64,000 bases of DNA. Origin: an uncultured Clostridia bacterium (lineage in GTDB: Bacteria; Bacillota; Clostridia; TANB77; CAG-508). The notes under the pieces were generated by a model. It was not told where the DNA came from, ran no database searches, and saw only the letters and a list, made by a program, of their open reading frames with translations. Shown here piece after piece: positions 47,073-55,306 of the stretch (position 1 is the first letter of the stretch; each line of letters starts with the position of its first letter). Both the position numbers and the translations under genes were made by a program. Location: the NCBI GenBank assembly GCA_948676835.1, contig CAPOZU010000003.1, positions 62,001 through 126,000 of the forward strand, written 5' to 3'.

Positions 47073-47100
47073 AAAAAAACACCTTTTCAGGTGTTTTTTT
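47073..47100. terminator. Bidirectional terminator next to tagO
   Basis: AAAAAAACACCT, loop TTTC, AGGTGTTTTTTT. It is a native-style hairpin ending four bases from the tagO-type stop codon. Confidence 0.9.
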
Positions 47101-47104
47101 ATTA

Positions 47105-48214
47105 TTATTCTATATGATCTTTTTCCTCTTCACTAGGATCTACTAATAATCTTTGTTTAAAGAACTCTTTATATCCCATAGCAATTATTATACAAATAAT
47201 TATTGCAAATGATAAAGCTTTCCAAATACCACTTTCCATTAATATAATCGCAAACATTCCAAATATTGCTGTAATTCCATATAAAATAAGTACTGCCTGT
47301 TTTTGCGTAAATCCTTTTTTTAATAACTTATGATGTAAATGACCTGCATCTGGTTCAATAATTGCTTTTAATGACTTACCATGAATTACTCTTCTTATAA
47401 TAGATGATAATGTATCAAAAATTGGTAATGCTAAAACCATAAGTGGTGCAACTATTACTATAGCTGTATAAGTTTTTGCTATACCCAAAATAGATATTAT
47501 TGATAAACAATATCCTAAAAAATTTGAACCTGTATCACCAATAAAAGTTTTTGCTGGATTAAAGTTATATGGTAAAAATCCACATAGAGCACCACCTAAT
47601 GCTGTAATTAAAACAATTGAAATTATAGGTGAACTATTAAGTGAAAATATTATTAGAAGTGATAAACAAGATATTATTGAAATACCTGTTGAAAGCCCAT
47701 CTAGTCCATCAATTAAATTCATTGCATTTGTAATTCCAACAATCCAAAAAACTGTAAGAAGTATATAAAACCAATTTCCTATTCCTTCCAAATTTAAAAA
47801 TGGTATATCTAAATTTTCTATTTTTATTCCAAACCTTATTACAATAATTGCAGATATAATTTGTGCTGTAAGTTTTACCAAAGCTGGAACTCCTTTTACA
47901 TCATCTACAAAACATACTATACCTATAATTAATGCTCCAATAGAAAATCCAACTAGTTTTGTTAAGTAATTATCTTGAAGTAAATCTATATTATTTTCTA
48001 TACTCATTACTATTAAAAGATAAACTATTGAAACAAAAAATCCAGAAATAACAGCTAGTCCACCAAGCCTAGGCATTGTTATTTTATTTATACGTCTTGC
48101 ATCTTGAGGTGTATCTACTGCTCCAATTTTTTTAGCTAATCTGATTGTATGTGGCGTCGCCATAAAAGCTGTCATAAATGCAATCATAAAAGCTATCAAT
48201 ATATCTCCCCACAT
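47105..48214 (-). CDS. tagO: TagO/WecA-type undecaprenyl-phosphate N-acetylglucosaminyl-1-phosphate transferase
   Basis: The 369-residue protein has about 10 membrane helices and the family loops DTPQDARRINKITMPRLGG, NAMNLIDGLDGLS, NFNPAKTFIGDTGSNFLGY and DAGHLHHKLLKKG. The HLHH segment separates WecA/TagO from MraY. It starts wall teichoic acid or similar polymer synthesis on the lipid carrier. Confidence 0.88.
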   Translation of the reverse strand: MWGDILIAFMIAFMTAFMATPHTIRLAKKIGAVDTPQDARRINKITMPRLGGLAVISGFFVSIVYLLIVMSIENNIDLLQDNYLTKLVGFSIGALIIGIVCFVDDVKGVPALVKLTAQIISAIIVIRFGIKIENLDIPFLNLEGIGNWFYILLTVFWIVGITNAMNLIDGLDGLSTGISIISCLSLLIIFSLNSSPIISIVLITALGGALCGFLPYNFNPAKTFIGDTGSNFLGYCLSIISILGIAKTYTAIVIVAPLMVLALPIFDTLSSIIRRVIHGKSLKAIIEPDAGHLHHKLLKKGFTQKQAVLILYGITAIFGMFAIILMESGIWKALSFAIIICIIIAMGYKEFFKQRLLVDPSEEEKDHIE

Positions 48215-48228
48215 GGTAAAAAACCTCT

Positions 48229-48675
48229 CTATTTCATATTCTCTTTTTCTATTTCTTTAATCATTTGTAGTCTTTCTAAATATCTTCCGCCTTTAAATGA
48301 AGTTCCAATCCAAGCTCTTACGCTAGCAATTGAAGCAGATGTTGTTATATATTGTGAAGGTAATACTAAAATATTTATATCGTCATCAGCTTTTGAAGCT
48401 CTAGACACTTCTTCATTAATTCCAAGAGCCGCTCTAATTCCTTTAAACTTATTTGCAACTATTGTCATACCTGCACCTGATTTACAAATTAGAATACCTC
48501 TATCACATTCTTTTGATTGAATAGCTTTGGCAACATTTTCTGCAAAAATTGGATAATCTGTTCTTTCTTCATTGTATGTACCATAATCTTTATATTCAAT
48601 CCCTATTTCATCTAAATATTTTTTTATCTCTTCTTTTAATTTATAACCACCATGGTCACTTCCTAAAGCTATCAT
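48229..48675 (-). CDS. rpiB: Ribose-5-phosphate isomerase B
   Basis: MIALGSDHGGYKLKEEI, ILICKSGAGMTIVANKFKGIRAAL (catalytic Cys) and DDDINILVLPSQYI mark the RpiB/LacAB family. Start is ATG 48675 with AAGGAGG five bases upstream; an upstream in-frame codon at 48705 lacks a ribosome site. It interconverts ribose-5-P and ribulose-5-P. Confidence 0.92.
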   Translation of the reverse strand: MIALGSDHGGYKLKEEIKKYLDEIGIEYKDYGTYNEERTDYPIFAENVAKAIQSKECDRGILICKSGAGMTIVANKFKGIRAALGINEEVSRASKADDDINILVLPSQYITTSASIASVRAWIGTSFKGGRYLERLQMIKEIEKENMK

Positions 48676-48878
48676 ATATTCCTCCTTAGTATTATTTTGC
48701 CTCAATATATCACAGAATTCTTGATATTACAATATTATTCTATATTAGAAATGTGAATTTTTTGTGAAAACTTTTTGCAATTAAGTTTTTTTAACAAAAG
48801 ACTTGCTTTTTAGAATTATTCATGTTAAAATATTTGAAGTAAAATTTACTTTATGAACTAAGAGGAGGTGCAAAATAA

Positions 48879-49142
48879 ATGCCAAACATAAAATCAGCTA
48901 TTAAAAGAGTTAGTGTAATTGAAAAGAAAACATTACAAAATAATATGATAAAATCTGCTTATAAAACAGCTGTTAAAGCATTCGAAGTTGCTGTAGCAGA
49001 AGGAAATAAATCAGAAGCAGAAAAAGCTTTCAATGAAGCAGTTAAAAAAGTAGACCAAGCTTGCACAAAAGGTGTACTTAAAGCAAATACAGCTTCTAGA
49101 AAAAAATCAGCTTTAGCAAAAAAATTAAATTCTTTAAAATAA
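48879..49142 (+). CDS. rpsT: 30S ribosomal protein S20
   Basis: MPNIKSAIKRVSVIEKK with a Lys/Ala-rich helical body (87 aa) and KGVLKANTASRKKSALAKKLN is S20. AGGAGGTG precedes the ATG. A single-gene unit with its own terminator. Confidence 0.95.
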   Translation: MPNIKSAIKRVSVIEKKTLQNNMIKSAYKTAVKAFEVAVAEGNKSEAEKAFNEAVKKVDQACTKGVLKANTASRKKSALAKKLNSLK

Positions 49143-49151
49143 ATTTTTAAG

Positions 49152-49179
49152 CCTTATGCCTACAGCATGAGGTTTTTTT
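49152..49179 (+). terminator. rpsT terminator
   Basis: CCTTATGC and GCATGAGG pair (one mismatch) around CTACA and are followed by T7. Confidence 0.85.
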
Positions 49180-49281
49180 ATTGGAAATTATTTCATTTGT
49201 TTTCTCTAATTTAAGATGCTATTATTAATTTATAATATATATTGGCTAAAAAATTTTTAAGTATAATTAAGGAGATTACAT

Positions 49282-49530
49282 ATGAGAGAACTTATTAAAT
49301 CCATTAAAGATAAAAAAATTAAAAAATTAGTTAAAAATTTATTACTAGTTTCTTTTTTTATTGGAATTTTAGGAATATTAACAATATACATATACTATAA
49401 ATTTTTCATTTCATTTAATATTTTAAAACTAGGTGTATTTATAATTCAAGCAGGAATTGTATCTGGTCTTTTTTCTGTTATGTGTGGTGTCTTTTTTGAT
49501 GATTATTTAAATTATAATGAAAACTTATAA
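49282..49530 (+). CDS. Small two-helix membrane protein, unknown
   Basis: 82 residues: basic N terminus (LIKSIKDKKIKKLVKN), then helices LLLVSFFIGILGILTIYIYY and LGVFIIQAGIVSGLFSVMCGVFF. AAGGAG lies before the ATG. Not recognised. Confidence 0.6.
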   Translation: MRELIKSIKDKKIKKLVKNLLLVSFFIGILGILTIYIYYKFFISFNILKLGVFIIQAGIVSGLFSVMCGVFFDDYLNYNENL

Positions 49531-49553
49531 AATTACATCCTCCTGATTTTAAA

Positions 49554-49588
49554 AAAAATTCCTATTAATTTATTTAATAGGAATTTTT
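49554..49588. terminator. Bidirectional terminator
   Basis: AAAAATTCCTATTAA and TTAATAGGAATTTTT are perfect 15-bp arms around 5 bases, between convergent genes. Confidence 0.9.
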
Positions 49589-49620
49589 TATTTGAATTAG
49601 TGAATTTAACTAAATTTATA

Positions 49621-50163
49621 TTAATAATTTTCAGCTTTAATTTCGAAAAATGCTTTTGGATGTTCGCAAACTGGGCATACTTCTGGAGCTTTTTTACCAA
49701 CACAGATGTGTCCGCAATTTCTACATTTCCAGATTCTATCTCCATCTTTACTGAATACTAATTCACCTTCAACATTTTCTAATAATTTTTTATATCTTTC
49801 TTCATGTTCTTTTTCAATTTTTCCAACAGCTTCAAATAAATAAGCAATTCTATCAAAGCCTTCTTCTTTAGCTTCTTTTGCCATTCTATCATACATATCT
49901 GTCCATTCAAAGTTTTCTCCTTCAGCTGCTGCTTTTAAGTTTTCTGCAGTTGTAGGAACTTCTCCACCATTTAATAATTTAAACCACATTTTAGCGTGTT
50001 CTTTTTCATTATCAGCTGTTTCTTGGAAAATAGCTGCAATTTGTTCATATCCTTCTTTTTTAGCTTTGCTTGCAAAATAAGTATATTTATTTCTTGCTTG
50101 AGATTCTCCTGCAAAAGCTTCCATTAAGTTTTTCTCTGTTTTTGTACCTTTTAATTCTGGCAT
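49621..50163 (-). CDS. Rubrerythrin
   Basis: A four-helix diiron domain (AFAGESQARNKYTYFA, ETADNEKEHAK, EVGKIEKEHEERY-like segments with the E..ExxH pairs) is followed by a rubredoxin domain with WKCRNCGHICVG and CPVCEHPKAFF. The 180-residue protein reduces hydrogen peroxide in anaerobes. It is paired with perR upstream and probably repressed by it. Confidence 0.95.
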   Translation of the reverse strand: MPELKGTKTEKNLMEAFAGESQARNKYTYFASKAKKEGYEQIAAIFQETADNEKEHAKMWFKLLNGGEVPTTAENLKAAAEGENFEWTDMYDRMAKEAKEEGFDRIAYLFEAVGKIEKEHEERYKKLLENVEGELVFSKDGDRIWKCRNCGHICVGKKAPEVCPVCEHPKAFFEIKAENY

Positions 50164-50179
50164 TTTTCATTCCTCCTAA

Positions 50180-50563
50180 TTATTTATTTCTACAAGAATT
50201 ACATATTCCTTCTAATGCAATTCCTTTATTTGAGATTTCTATTCCAGTTTGATGTGCAACTATTTGTTTAATTTTTTCATAATCAAAATCATAATCAAAA
50301 TCAAATACTTTTCCACATTTTACACATATTGCGTGATTATGTGATTTAATAATATAATCATACCTATCTGGACCAACTAACATAGAAATCTTATTTATTA
50401 TATTGTTCTCAACTAACAATCCTAAATTTCTGTATACAGTACTTCTACTAACAGCTGGATCTTTAGCTTTTACAATCATATAAATTTCTTCTGCTGTTTT
50501 ATGATCACATGATTCTTTAACAACTTTAATTATTTCTTCTCTTTGCCTTGAATAGTTTTTCAT
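50180..50563 (-). CDS. Fur-family peroxide regulator, PerR-like
   Basis: Winged helix (KTAEEIYMIVKAKDPAVSRSTVYRNLGLLVE), regulatory metal ligands in SHNHAICVKCGKVFDFD, and structural CxxC (CVKC, CNSC). The rubrerythrin gene follows after 16 bases, which favours PerR over Fur or Zur. Confidence 0.88.
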   Translation of the reverse strand: MKNYSRQREEIIKVVKESCDHKTAEEIYMIVKAKDPAVSRSTVYRNLGLLVENNIINKISMLVGPDRYDYIIKSHNHAICVKCGKVFDFDYDFDYEKIKQIVAHQTGIEISNKGIALEGICNSCRNK

Positions 50564-50576
50564 AAAAATCTCCTAT

Positions 50577-50599
50577 AAATTAGGAATTGTTCCTAATTT
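50577..50599. promoter_or_regulatory. 23-bp dyad upstream of the perR-type gene
   Basis: AAATTAGGAA and TTCCTAATTT are perfect 10-bp arms around TTG, 14 bases upstream of the start. It may be a self-operator; it is not the textbook Per box TTATAATnATTATAA. Confidence 0.6.
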
Positions 50600-50664
50600 G
50601 ATACGTTTATTATATCATAATAATTTTTTTTAGCAAGATATAAACAAAAAAATTTTGATTTAAT

Positions 50665-52152
50665 TTAAAATTCTATATAGTCTTGTGGATTTACACATTC
50701 ATCATTTATTCTAATTTCAAAATGTAAATGTGGTCCTGTTGAATTCCCTGTTGAACCAACATTGGCTATTACATCTCCTTGATTTACTTTGTCTCCTACA
50801 TTTACATTTAATTTGCTACATTGAGCATAATAAGTTTTTACTGAATCTGCATGCTGTATAATCACCAAATTCCCATATGCTCCTTCATAACTTGAAAATA
50901 TAACTTCACCTGATTTAACCGCAACAATATCATTTCCTGATGTAGCTGCAAGATCTGTCCCCTTATGGAAATAGTGATTTCTTTGTCCAAATCTACTTGT
51001 TAAAATATACTTATCTTTTAATGGATTTATAAATTTTTCAGTTTTATCTGTAGTTTCTATATCATTATTTTCTTTCTCTTGTATTTGCTCTTCTTGATTA
51101 CTTATTTTATTTAATATTTCATCATCTTGTGTAGCAAAATTAATATTTGGAATAATGGCAATAATTAATACTGCTATTATTATTAAAATTCCTGACATCG
51201 TTGCAACACTAACAATGCTTTTTTTCTTAGTTTCATCAACTATATTTGAAAATCTATTCATTATATTTTTCCTCCTATTTGCAAAATTCATTGAAAATCT
51301 ATATTGTTTATTTCTAGTTCTTTCAATTTGATTTAATAGAATTTCAGCATATTTAATCCTCTGGGAATGTTCTTTTCCTTGCAAAACATTCTCATCACAG
51401 TTTAATTCTAAAATCTCTTCTACTTGATTTATAAACATATATATAACAGGATTAAACCAATATATGCAGTTTAAAATTAATAGTAAAAATTTATATTCTA
51501 TATCTTTATTTTTTATATGGAACAATTCATGTTTTAATATAAATCCATATTCTTCTTCCTTTAATATATCTTTTGATAAAATAATTTTTTTGATAAATAA
51601 TCCTACTGTCATAGGTGTTATTACATTATCTGATATTTTACAAGAAATATTTTTAATTTTCATTTCATTACATAACTGATTTAATATTTCATCAATTTTA
51701 TAATTTGAACCTGAAATATAATGCTTTTTTTGATTAATAATAAAAATAAAATAACTAAATAAGTTATATATTAACATTAAACTTGCACCAGTAATCCAAA
51801 TATATGGTACAACTTGTGAAATATTAAAAATTGCATTATTTTTTATATGTATTTCATCATTAACCTCTATTATTGTTTTATCATTTTCTATTTTTATTTC
51901 TGGTATCTTTACAATGTTCATATCATCTTCAACAATTTTTTCGGATTCTTGAATTATAACATTTTTTATATGTGAAAAATCTATAATATTAATAGGTAAA
52001 ATCAATAATATAAGCATAAATATAAAAATTTTATATATGCTTTTAAAATTATATTTATACTTATTTTTATGTAAGAATGCTAATAAAGGAAAAATGCAAA
52101 TACTTATAACTGTTCCCAAAATAATTATATTATAAAATATTTTTCCTAACAT
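50665..52152 (-). CDS. BlaR1-type M56 metallopeptidase fused to an M23 (LytM) domain
   Basis: Residues 1-330 form a polytopic M56 sensor-protease with HELFHIKNKD and the third zinc ligand in ELNCDENVL. After a helix (IAVLIIAIIPNI) and a coiled linker, residues about 375-495 are an M23 endopeptidase: HKGTDLAA and GPHLHFEI. The usual BlaR1 ends in a penicillin-binding sensor, so here a peptidoglycan hydrolase domain replaces it. It lies directly behind blaI-type repressor gene. Confidence 0.88.
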   Translation of the reverse strand: MLGKIFYNIIILGTVISICIFPLLAFLHKNKYKYNFKSIYKIFIFMLILLILPINIIDFSHIKNVIIQESEKIVEDDMNIVKIPEIKIENDKTIIEVNDEIHIKNNAIFNISQVVPYIWITGASLMLIYNLFSYFIFIINQKKHYISGSNYKIDEILNQLCNEMKIKNISCKISDNVITPMTVGLFIKKIILSKDILKEEEYGFILKHELFHIKNKDIEYKFLLLILNCIYWFNPVIYMFINQVEEILELNCDENVLQGKEHSQRIKYAEILLNQIERTRNKQYRFSMNFANRRKNIMNRFSNIVDETKKKSIVSVATMSGILIIIAVLIIAIIPNINFATQDDEILNKISNQEEQIQEKENNDIETTDKTEKFINPLKDKYILTSRFGQRNHYFHKGTDLAATSGNDIVAVKSGEVIFSSYEGAYGNLVIIQHADSVKTYYAQCSKLNVNVGDKVNQGDVIANVGSTGNSTGPHLHFEIRINDECVNPQDYIEF

Positions 52153-52530
52153 TTATTTACTCCTATTCAAAATATTTTTAATTTCATCAATATCTTCATC
52201 TGTTAATTCATCTGATTCAATAAGTGATGCAATTAGCTTTTTACTAGAATTATCATACATTTTTCTTATAAAATTTTTAGTTTCATTTCTACTATATCTT
52301 GAAAAATCTACAATTGAAGAATAATAATTTATTCTCCCTATTTTTTCATTTTTTAGAAAACCTTTTTCTGTTAACCTTGACAGAATAACCTGTAAAGTTG
52401 ATAATTTCCAATCTGTTTCATTTTTAAGTTCTGCATCAATTTCTCCTGTTGACATTTTTCTATTGTTATTCCAAATTATTTTCATTACCTTTAATTCTGA
52501 ATCAGGTAAACTTTTAATTATTTCTTCCAT
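52153..52530 (-). CDS. BlaI/MecI-family repressor
   Basis: The 125-residue protein has the winged helix LPDSELKVMKIIWNNNRKMS and TLQVILSRLTEKGFL, typical of BlaI/MecI, and a C-terminal dimer helix region. It abuts the M56-M23 gene with no gap; the pair should form a sensor-protease/repressor circuit responding to wall damage. Confidence 0.9.
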   Translation of the reverse strand: MEEIIKSLPDSELKVMKIIWNNNRKMSTGEIDAELKNETDWKLSTLQVILSRLTEKGFLKNEKIGRINYYSSIVDFSRYSRNETKNFIRKMYDNSSKKLIASLIESDELTDEDIDEIKNILNRSK

Positions 52531-52546
52531 TGGTCACCTCCTATAT

Positions 52547-52590
52547 AGACAATTGTCTGTCTACATTATTACACATACATTTGTCTGTGT
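52547..52590. promoter_or_regulatory. Two dyads upstream of the blaI-type gene (operator candidates)
   Basis: AGACAATTGTCT (52547-52558) is a perfect 12-bp palindrome. ACACATACATTTGTCTGTGT (52571-52590) is a near-perfect dyad with an ACATTTGT core. Both resemble the TACA..TGTA type bound by BlaI/MecI. Confidence 0.6.
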
Positions 52591-52620
52591 CAATATATTT
52601 TATCAAATAAATTAGAAAAA

Positions 52621-52644
52621 GCGCAGCAACGTTTGTTGCCACGC
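52621..52644 (-). terminator. GC-rich hairpin of the 52.7-kb cassette
   Basis: GCG..GCAAC and GTTGC..CGC pair around GTTT, 27 bases after the cassette gene's stop, followed by a T-rich minus-strand tract. Confidence 0.7.
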
Positions 52645-52670
52645 CCTTTCTTACAGGTAGAATACTTCGA

Positions 52671-53024
52671 TTAAACCGTAATCGGCAGGTCGATATACAC
52701 TACCCACCTGGACCGCTTCCCAGAGGAAACGACAGTGAAAATTGTCTCGTTGTGAATGGTAGGACCCTCAGAAGCCAGCTGGCGGCTCTCGGAGTAGATA
52801 TTTCCTTTTCTCCACGTTCCCAGCCTCAGCTCATACTCCTCTGCATAATGCAGCGCACCGCACAGGCTGATGAGCTGCTGCTCGATCATTTTCTTATCGC
52901 CGTCTTTTATGGTCTTATCCATCCGAACTCTTTTCATAAGCTGGACAATATCCAGATAGTTCCTCGACAGCATTGCATCGATCTGAGCTTGGTTTAAGGA
53001 TTCCATCAATTTTTTCTTAGCCAT
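52671..53024 (-). CDS. Cassette protein of unknown function
   Basis: The 117-residue soluble protein begins MAKKKLMESLNQAQIDAML and ends SGKRSRWVVYIDLPITV. It is helical in front and beta-like behind. Not recognised. Codons are GC-rich relative to neighbours, with two in-frame CGG (52925-52923 and 52715-52713) as Arg. It has its own hairpin and an upstream palindrome. Confidence 0.55.
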   Translation of the reverse strand: MAKKKLMESLNQAQIDAMLSRNYLDIVQLMKRVRMDKTIKDGDKKMIEQQLISLCGALHYAEEYELRLGTWRKGNIYSESRQLASEGPTIHNETIFTVVSSGKRSRWVVYIDLPITV

Positions 53025-53065
53025 ATAAAACCTCCTGTTATCAAATATTGTTAAGGCTTAAAAAA

Positions 53066-53079
53066 ATACCAATTGGTAT
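53066..53079. promoter_or_regulatory. 14-bp palindrome upstream of the 52.7-kb cassette gene
   Basis: ATACCAATTGGTAT is a perfect dyad 42 bases before the start. It has the same AATT centre as the one at 24451-24464. Confidence 0.4.
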
Positions 53080-53146
53080 CACGAGAATTGCTATTAGAGT
53101 AAGACTCTACAATAATATTATAACATATTTTACATAACTAATCAAA

Positions 53147-53482
53147 TTATTGGTTTATTGGTAATATTGTTGTGTTACTTGCCCCTTTTCCAACCACCTG
53201 ACTCATTAAACTATTCCATGTATTTCTTCCAATTATTCCATCAGCAGTTAATCCATTTTTATTTTGGAAGGATATTACTGAACTATTAGTTCTTACACCA
53301 AACACACCATCCAATCCTCCTGTATCATATCCAAGTGTAGTAAGTGCATCTTGTGCGATACAAACATATACGCCTCTACTTCCCTGTCTTACTAATGGGT
53401 AGCCAGATGCAACTTGACGCTCGTCAAAGTGAACCCATCTAGGTGTTAAATTTGCTGGTTCTTGTGTTACACATGTTTTCAA
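53147..53482 (-). pseudogene. 3' fragment of a peptidoglycan-binding protein, cut by the integrated element
   Basis: The frame from 53482 (TTG) to 53147 encodes a PG_binding_1-like domain (VRQGSRGVYVCIAQDALTTLGYDTGGLDGVFG, in two parts, and GLTADGIIGRNTWNSLMS). There is no signal peptide or natural start. The recombinase 3' end overlaps its first 44 bases in another frame. This looks like a host gene split by integration, with the 5' part expected beyond the element's other end. Confidence 0.6.
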
Positions 53483-55167
53483 AAACTTTTGAGTCCATTC
53501 CTTTAAATTTACTTATATCGAGTTTTTTCGCTGTTTCTAGGAATTCCTTAAAACTAATTCTTAAATGAACATCTATTTTATTATCATATACAACAATCTC
53601 TTTTATGATTGATGATAGTATCATTTTCTTCTTTTCTACACTACAATTTTTTAATATTTCTTTCCAATCTGGAATCATACTTTTAAGTTTCAGCATTTGT
53701 TCAAAGTTAATCTCTTTTTCTTCTTTTATTTTTTCTAGTTCCATCTTTTGTTTTTGATATTCCTTTATCTTTTGTTCATTTTCTTTCATTAAGCTAGATA
53801 TTAATTCTCTTGAAAAAGTACTTTTACCAGTTATTACATTTATTATTTCTTCTTTTAATACTTCATTTTTATTAGAATATTCTTTAATATTTTTTTCTAA
53901 TTCTTTAATTTGTTTTCCCTCATTATCATTTGTATTTTTATGAATTTTCCTTACATATTCTGATAAATCTCTTTTTTCTAATAAATCAAAATATTTGTAT
54001 ATTTCATTTAGTACTGGTCCTTCTATTGTATTATTTTTATGACTTTTCTTTTTGCAATCACATTTTCTGCCACTCGAATTATTGTTACAAGCATAATAAC
54101 TATATTTAGTGTATCCTTTGCTTCCATCTTCTAACTTTATTTCTCTTTTTGAACTTCTTGTTGTTAATTTAGCTCCACACCCACCACAAGTTATGTATCC
54201 TGTAAAAAGCATTTCTCCTTTGGTTTGATATTTAAAATACTCTTTATTTGCTTGCTCACATTGATTATTTTTATTTTTTCTTGACTGCTTTATCCTTTGT
54301 GCTTTTTCAAATTGTTCTTCTGATATTATTTGAAATTCTTGTATTTTTTCTTTTGAATAAATCCAATCTTCTGTATTGGATACTCTTTTTCGTTTTCCAC
54401 CACCGATTGGTACACTTGTTTTATGGAAGCATAAATATCCTGTATAAATAGGATTTCTAAGCATATTGTTTACTGTACTATAACTCCATTCAAAACCTTT
54501 ATGAGTTTTATATCCTTTTTCATTCAAGTATTTTGCAATTCTAATCCCACCATATCCTTCTTCAGTAAATAAATTAAATATCTTTTTTACAATTTCTGCT
54601 TCTGTTGGTATTATCTCATACGTTTTTCTTTCTACTCCTCTTTTTGTATAAATACCTGTTTTAACCATTCTATAACCATAAGGTGGTACTGATATGATAT
54701 TGATTCCTTGTTCAATCATTTGTTTTTGCTTTGTTCTTACTCTTATAGATGTTTTCTCACTTTCTCCTCCAGATTGCCAATATCTTATATAGTTAATTAA
54801 CTTATCTGCTCGTGATTCAAACTTTTGCTGTCCTTCCTGTGTTGACCATATTTCAATACCATGTTCATCAAACCATTCCACAATGAAAGGAGTTTCGTCG
54901 TCTCTTCTTCCGAAGTCTATCAAACATAAATACAAGTAAAACATCAAATTCTTTGTTTATTGCATCTGTTCTTATTTCTTGCAGAACATCTCTATCTTTA
55001 AGTTTTTTATTGTATCCCGATACGCCTTTTTCAATGTATTCTTTGTCAAATTCCCAGTCAGGCATCATATCTATGTATTTCATACATTCTATTCTTTGCA
55101 TTGGTATATCATTTTTGTCTAGTTGTTTTACTGTTGATACTCTGTATAGACATCTAACTCTTTTCAT
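53439..55167 (-). CDS. Large serine recombinase, split by a CGG +1 shift
   Basis: The N-terminal ORF (54868-55167) encodes the resolvase domain start: RCLYRVSTVKQ with the catalytic Ser and QRIECMKYI. At in-frame CGG (54912-54910) frame 0 goes astray. Skipping C reads DRLGRRDDETPFIVEWF, the conserved DRLxR block, and continues in the frame of 53439-54947. That part holds the recombinase domain (PPYGYRMVKTGIYT, IAKYLNEKGYKT), a zinc ribbon (CGGCGAKL...CNNNSSGRKCDC) and a coiled coil. The joined protein of about 575 residues has the normal length. Confidence 0.85.
54910..54912 (-). other. CGG frameshift site F (serine recombinase)
   Basis: Codon 86 is CGG, in CTT CGG AAG. Skipping C gives GGA and restores the Gly of the DRLGR block. 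Confidence 0.9.
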
Positions 55168-55306
55168 TGTCCTCCTCCTTCCTTCATTTTTTAGGTTATC
55201 ATTTATTTTTTACTTTTAGAAATATGAAAAAGTTTATAATTATCTTAATTTACACATTTGCAATTTTACTTATATCGTGCTTTGATATCATTTTGCTTGT
55301 TACTAT

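Noticed and set aside
53147..53482. Peptidoglycan-binding frame as a frameshifted tail of the recombinase
   Set aside because: There is no CGG at the overlap, the recombinase already has its full length, and the domain is unrelated. Integration into a host gene fits better.
8516..54912. Explaining all six frame breaks as sequencing or assembly errors
   Set aside because: Random indels would not always place a C directly before GG in the reading frame, and the flanking six-base contexts differ, so a single methylation or homopolymer error motif is not evident. It remains to be excluded with raw reads.
8516..54912. Explaining the CGG codons as reassignment to another amino acid without a frameshift
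   Set aside because: Frame 0 meets a stop soon after most of the sites and the conserved downstream protein is in the +1 frame, so simple reassignment cannot restore the products.
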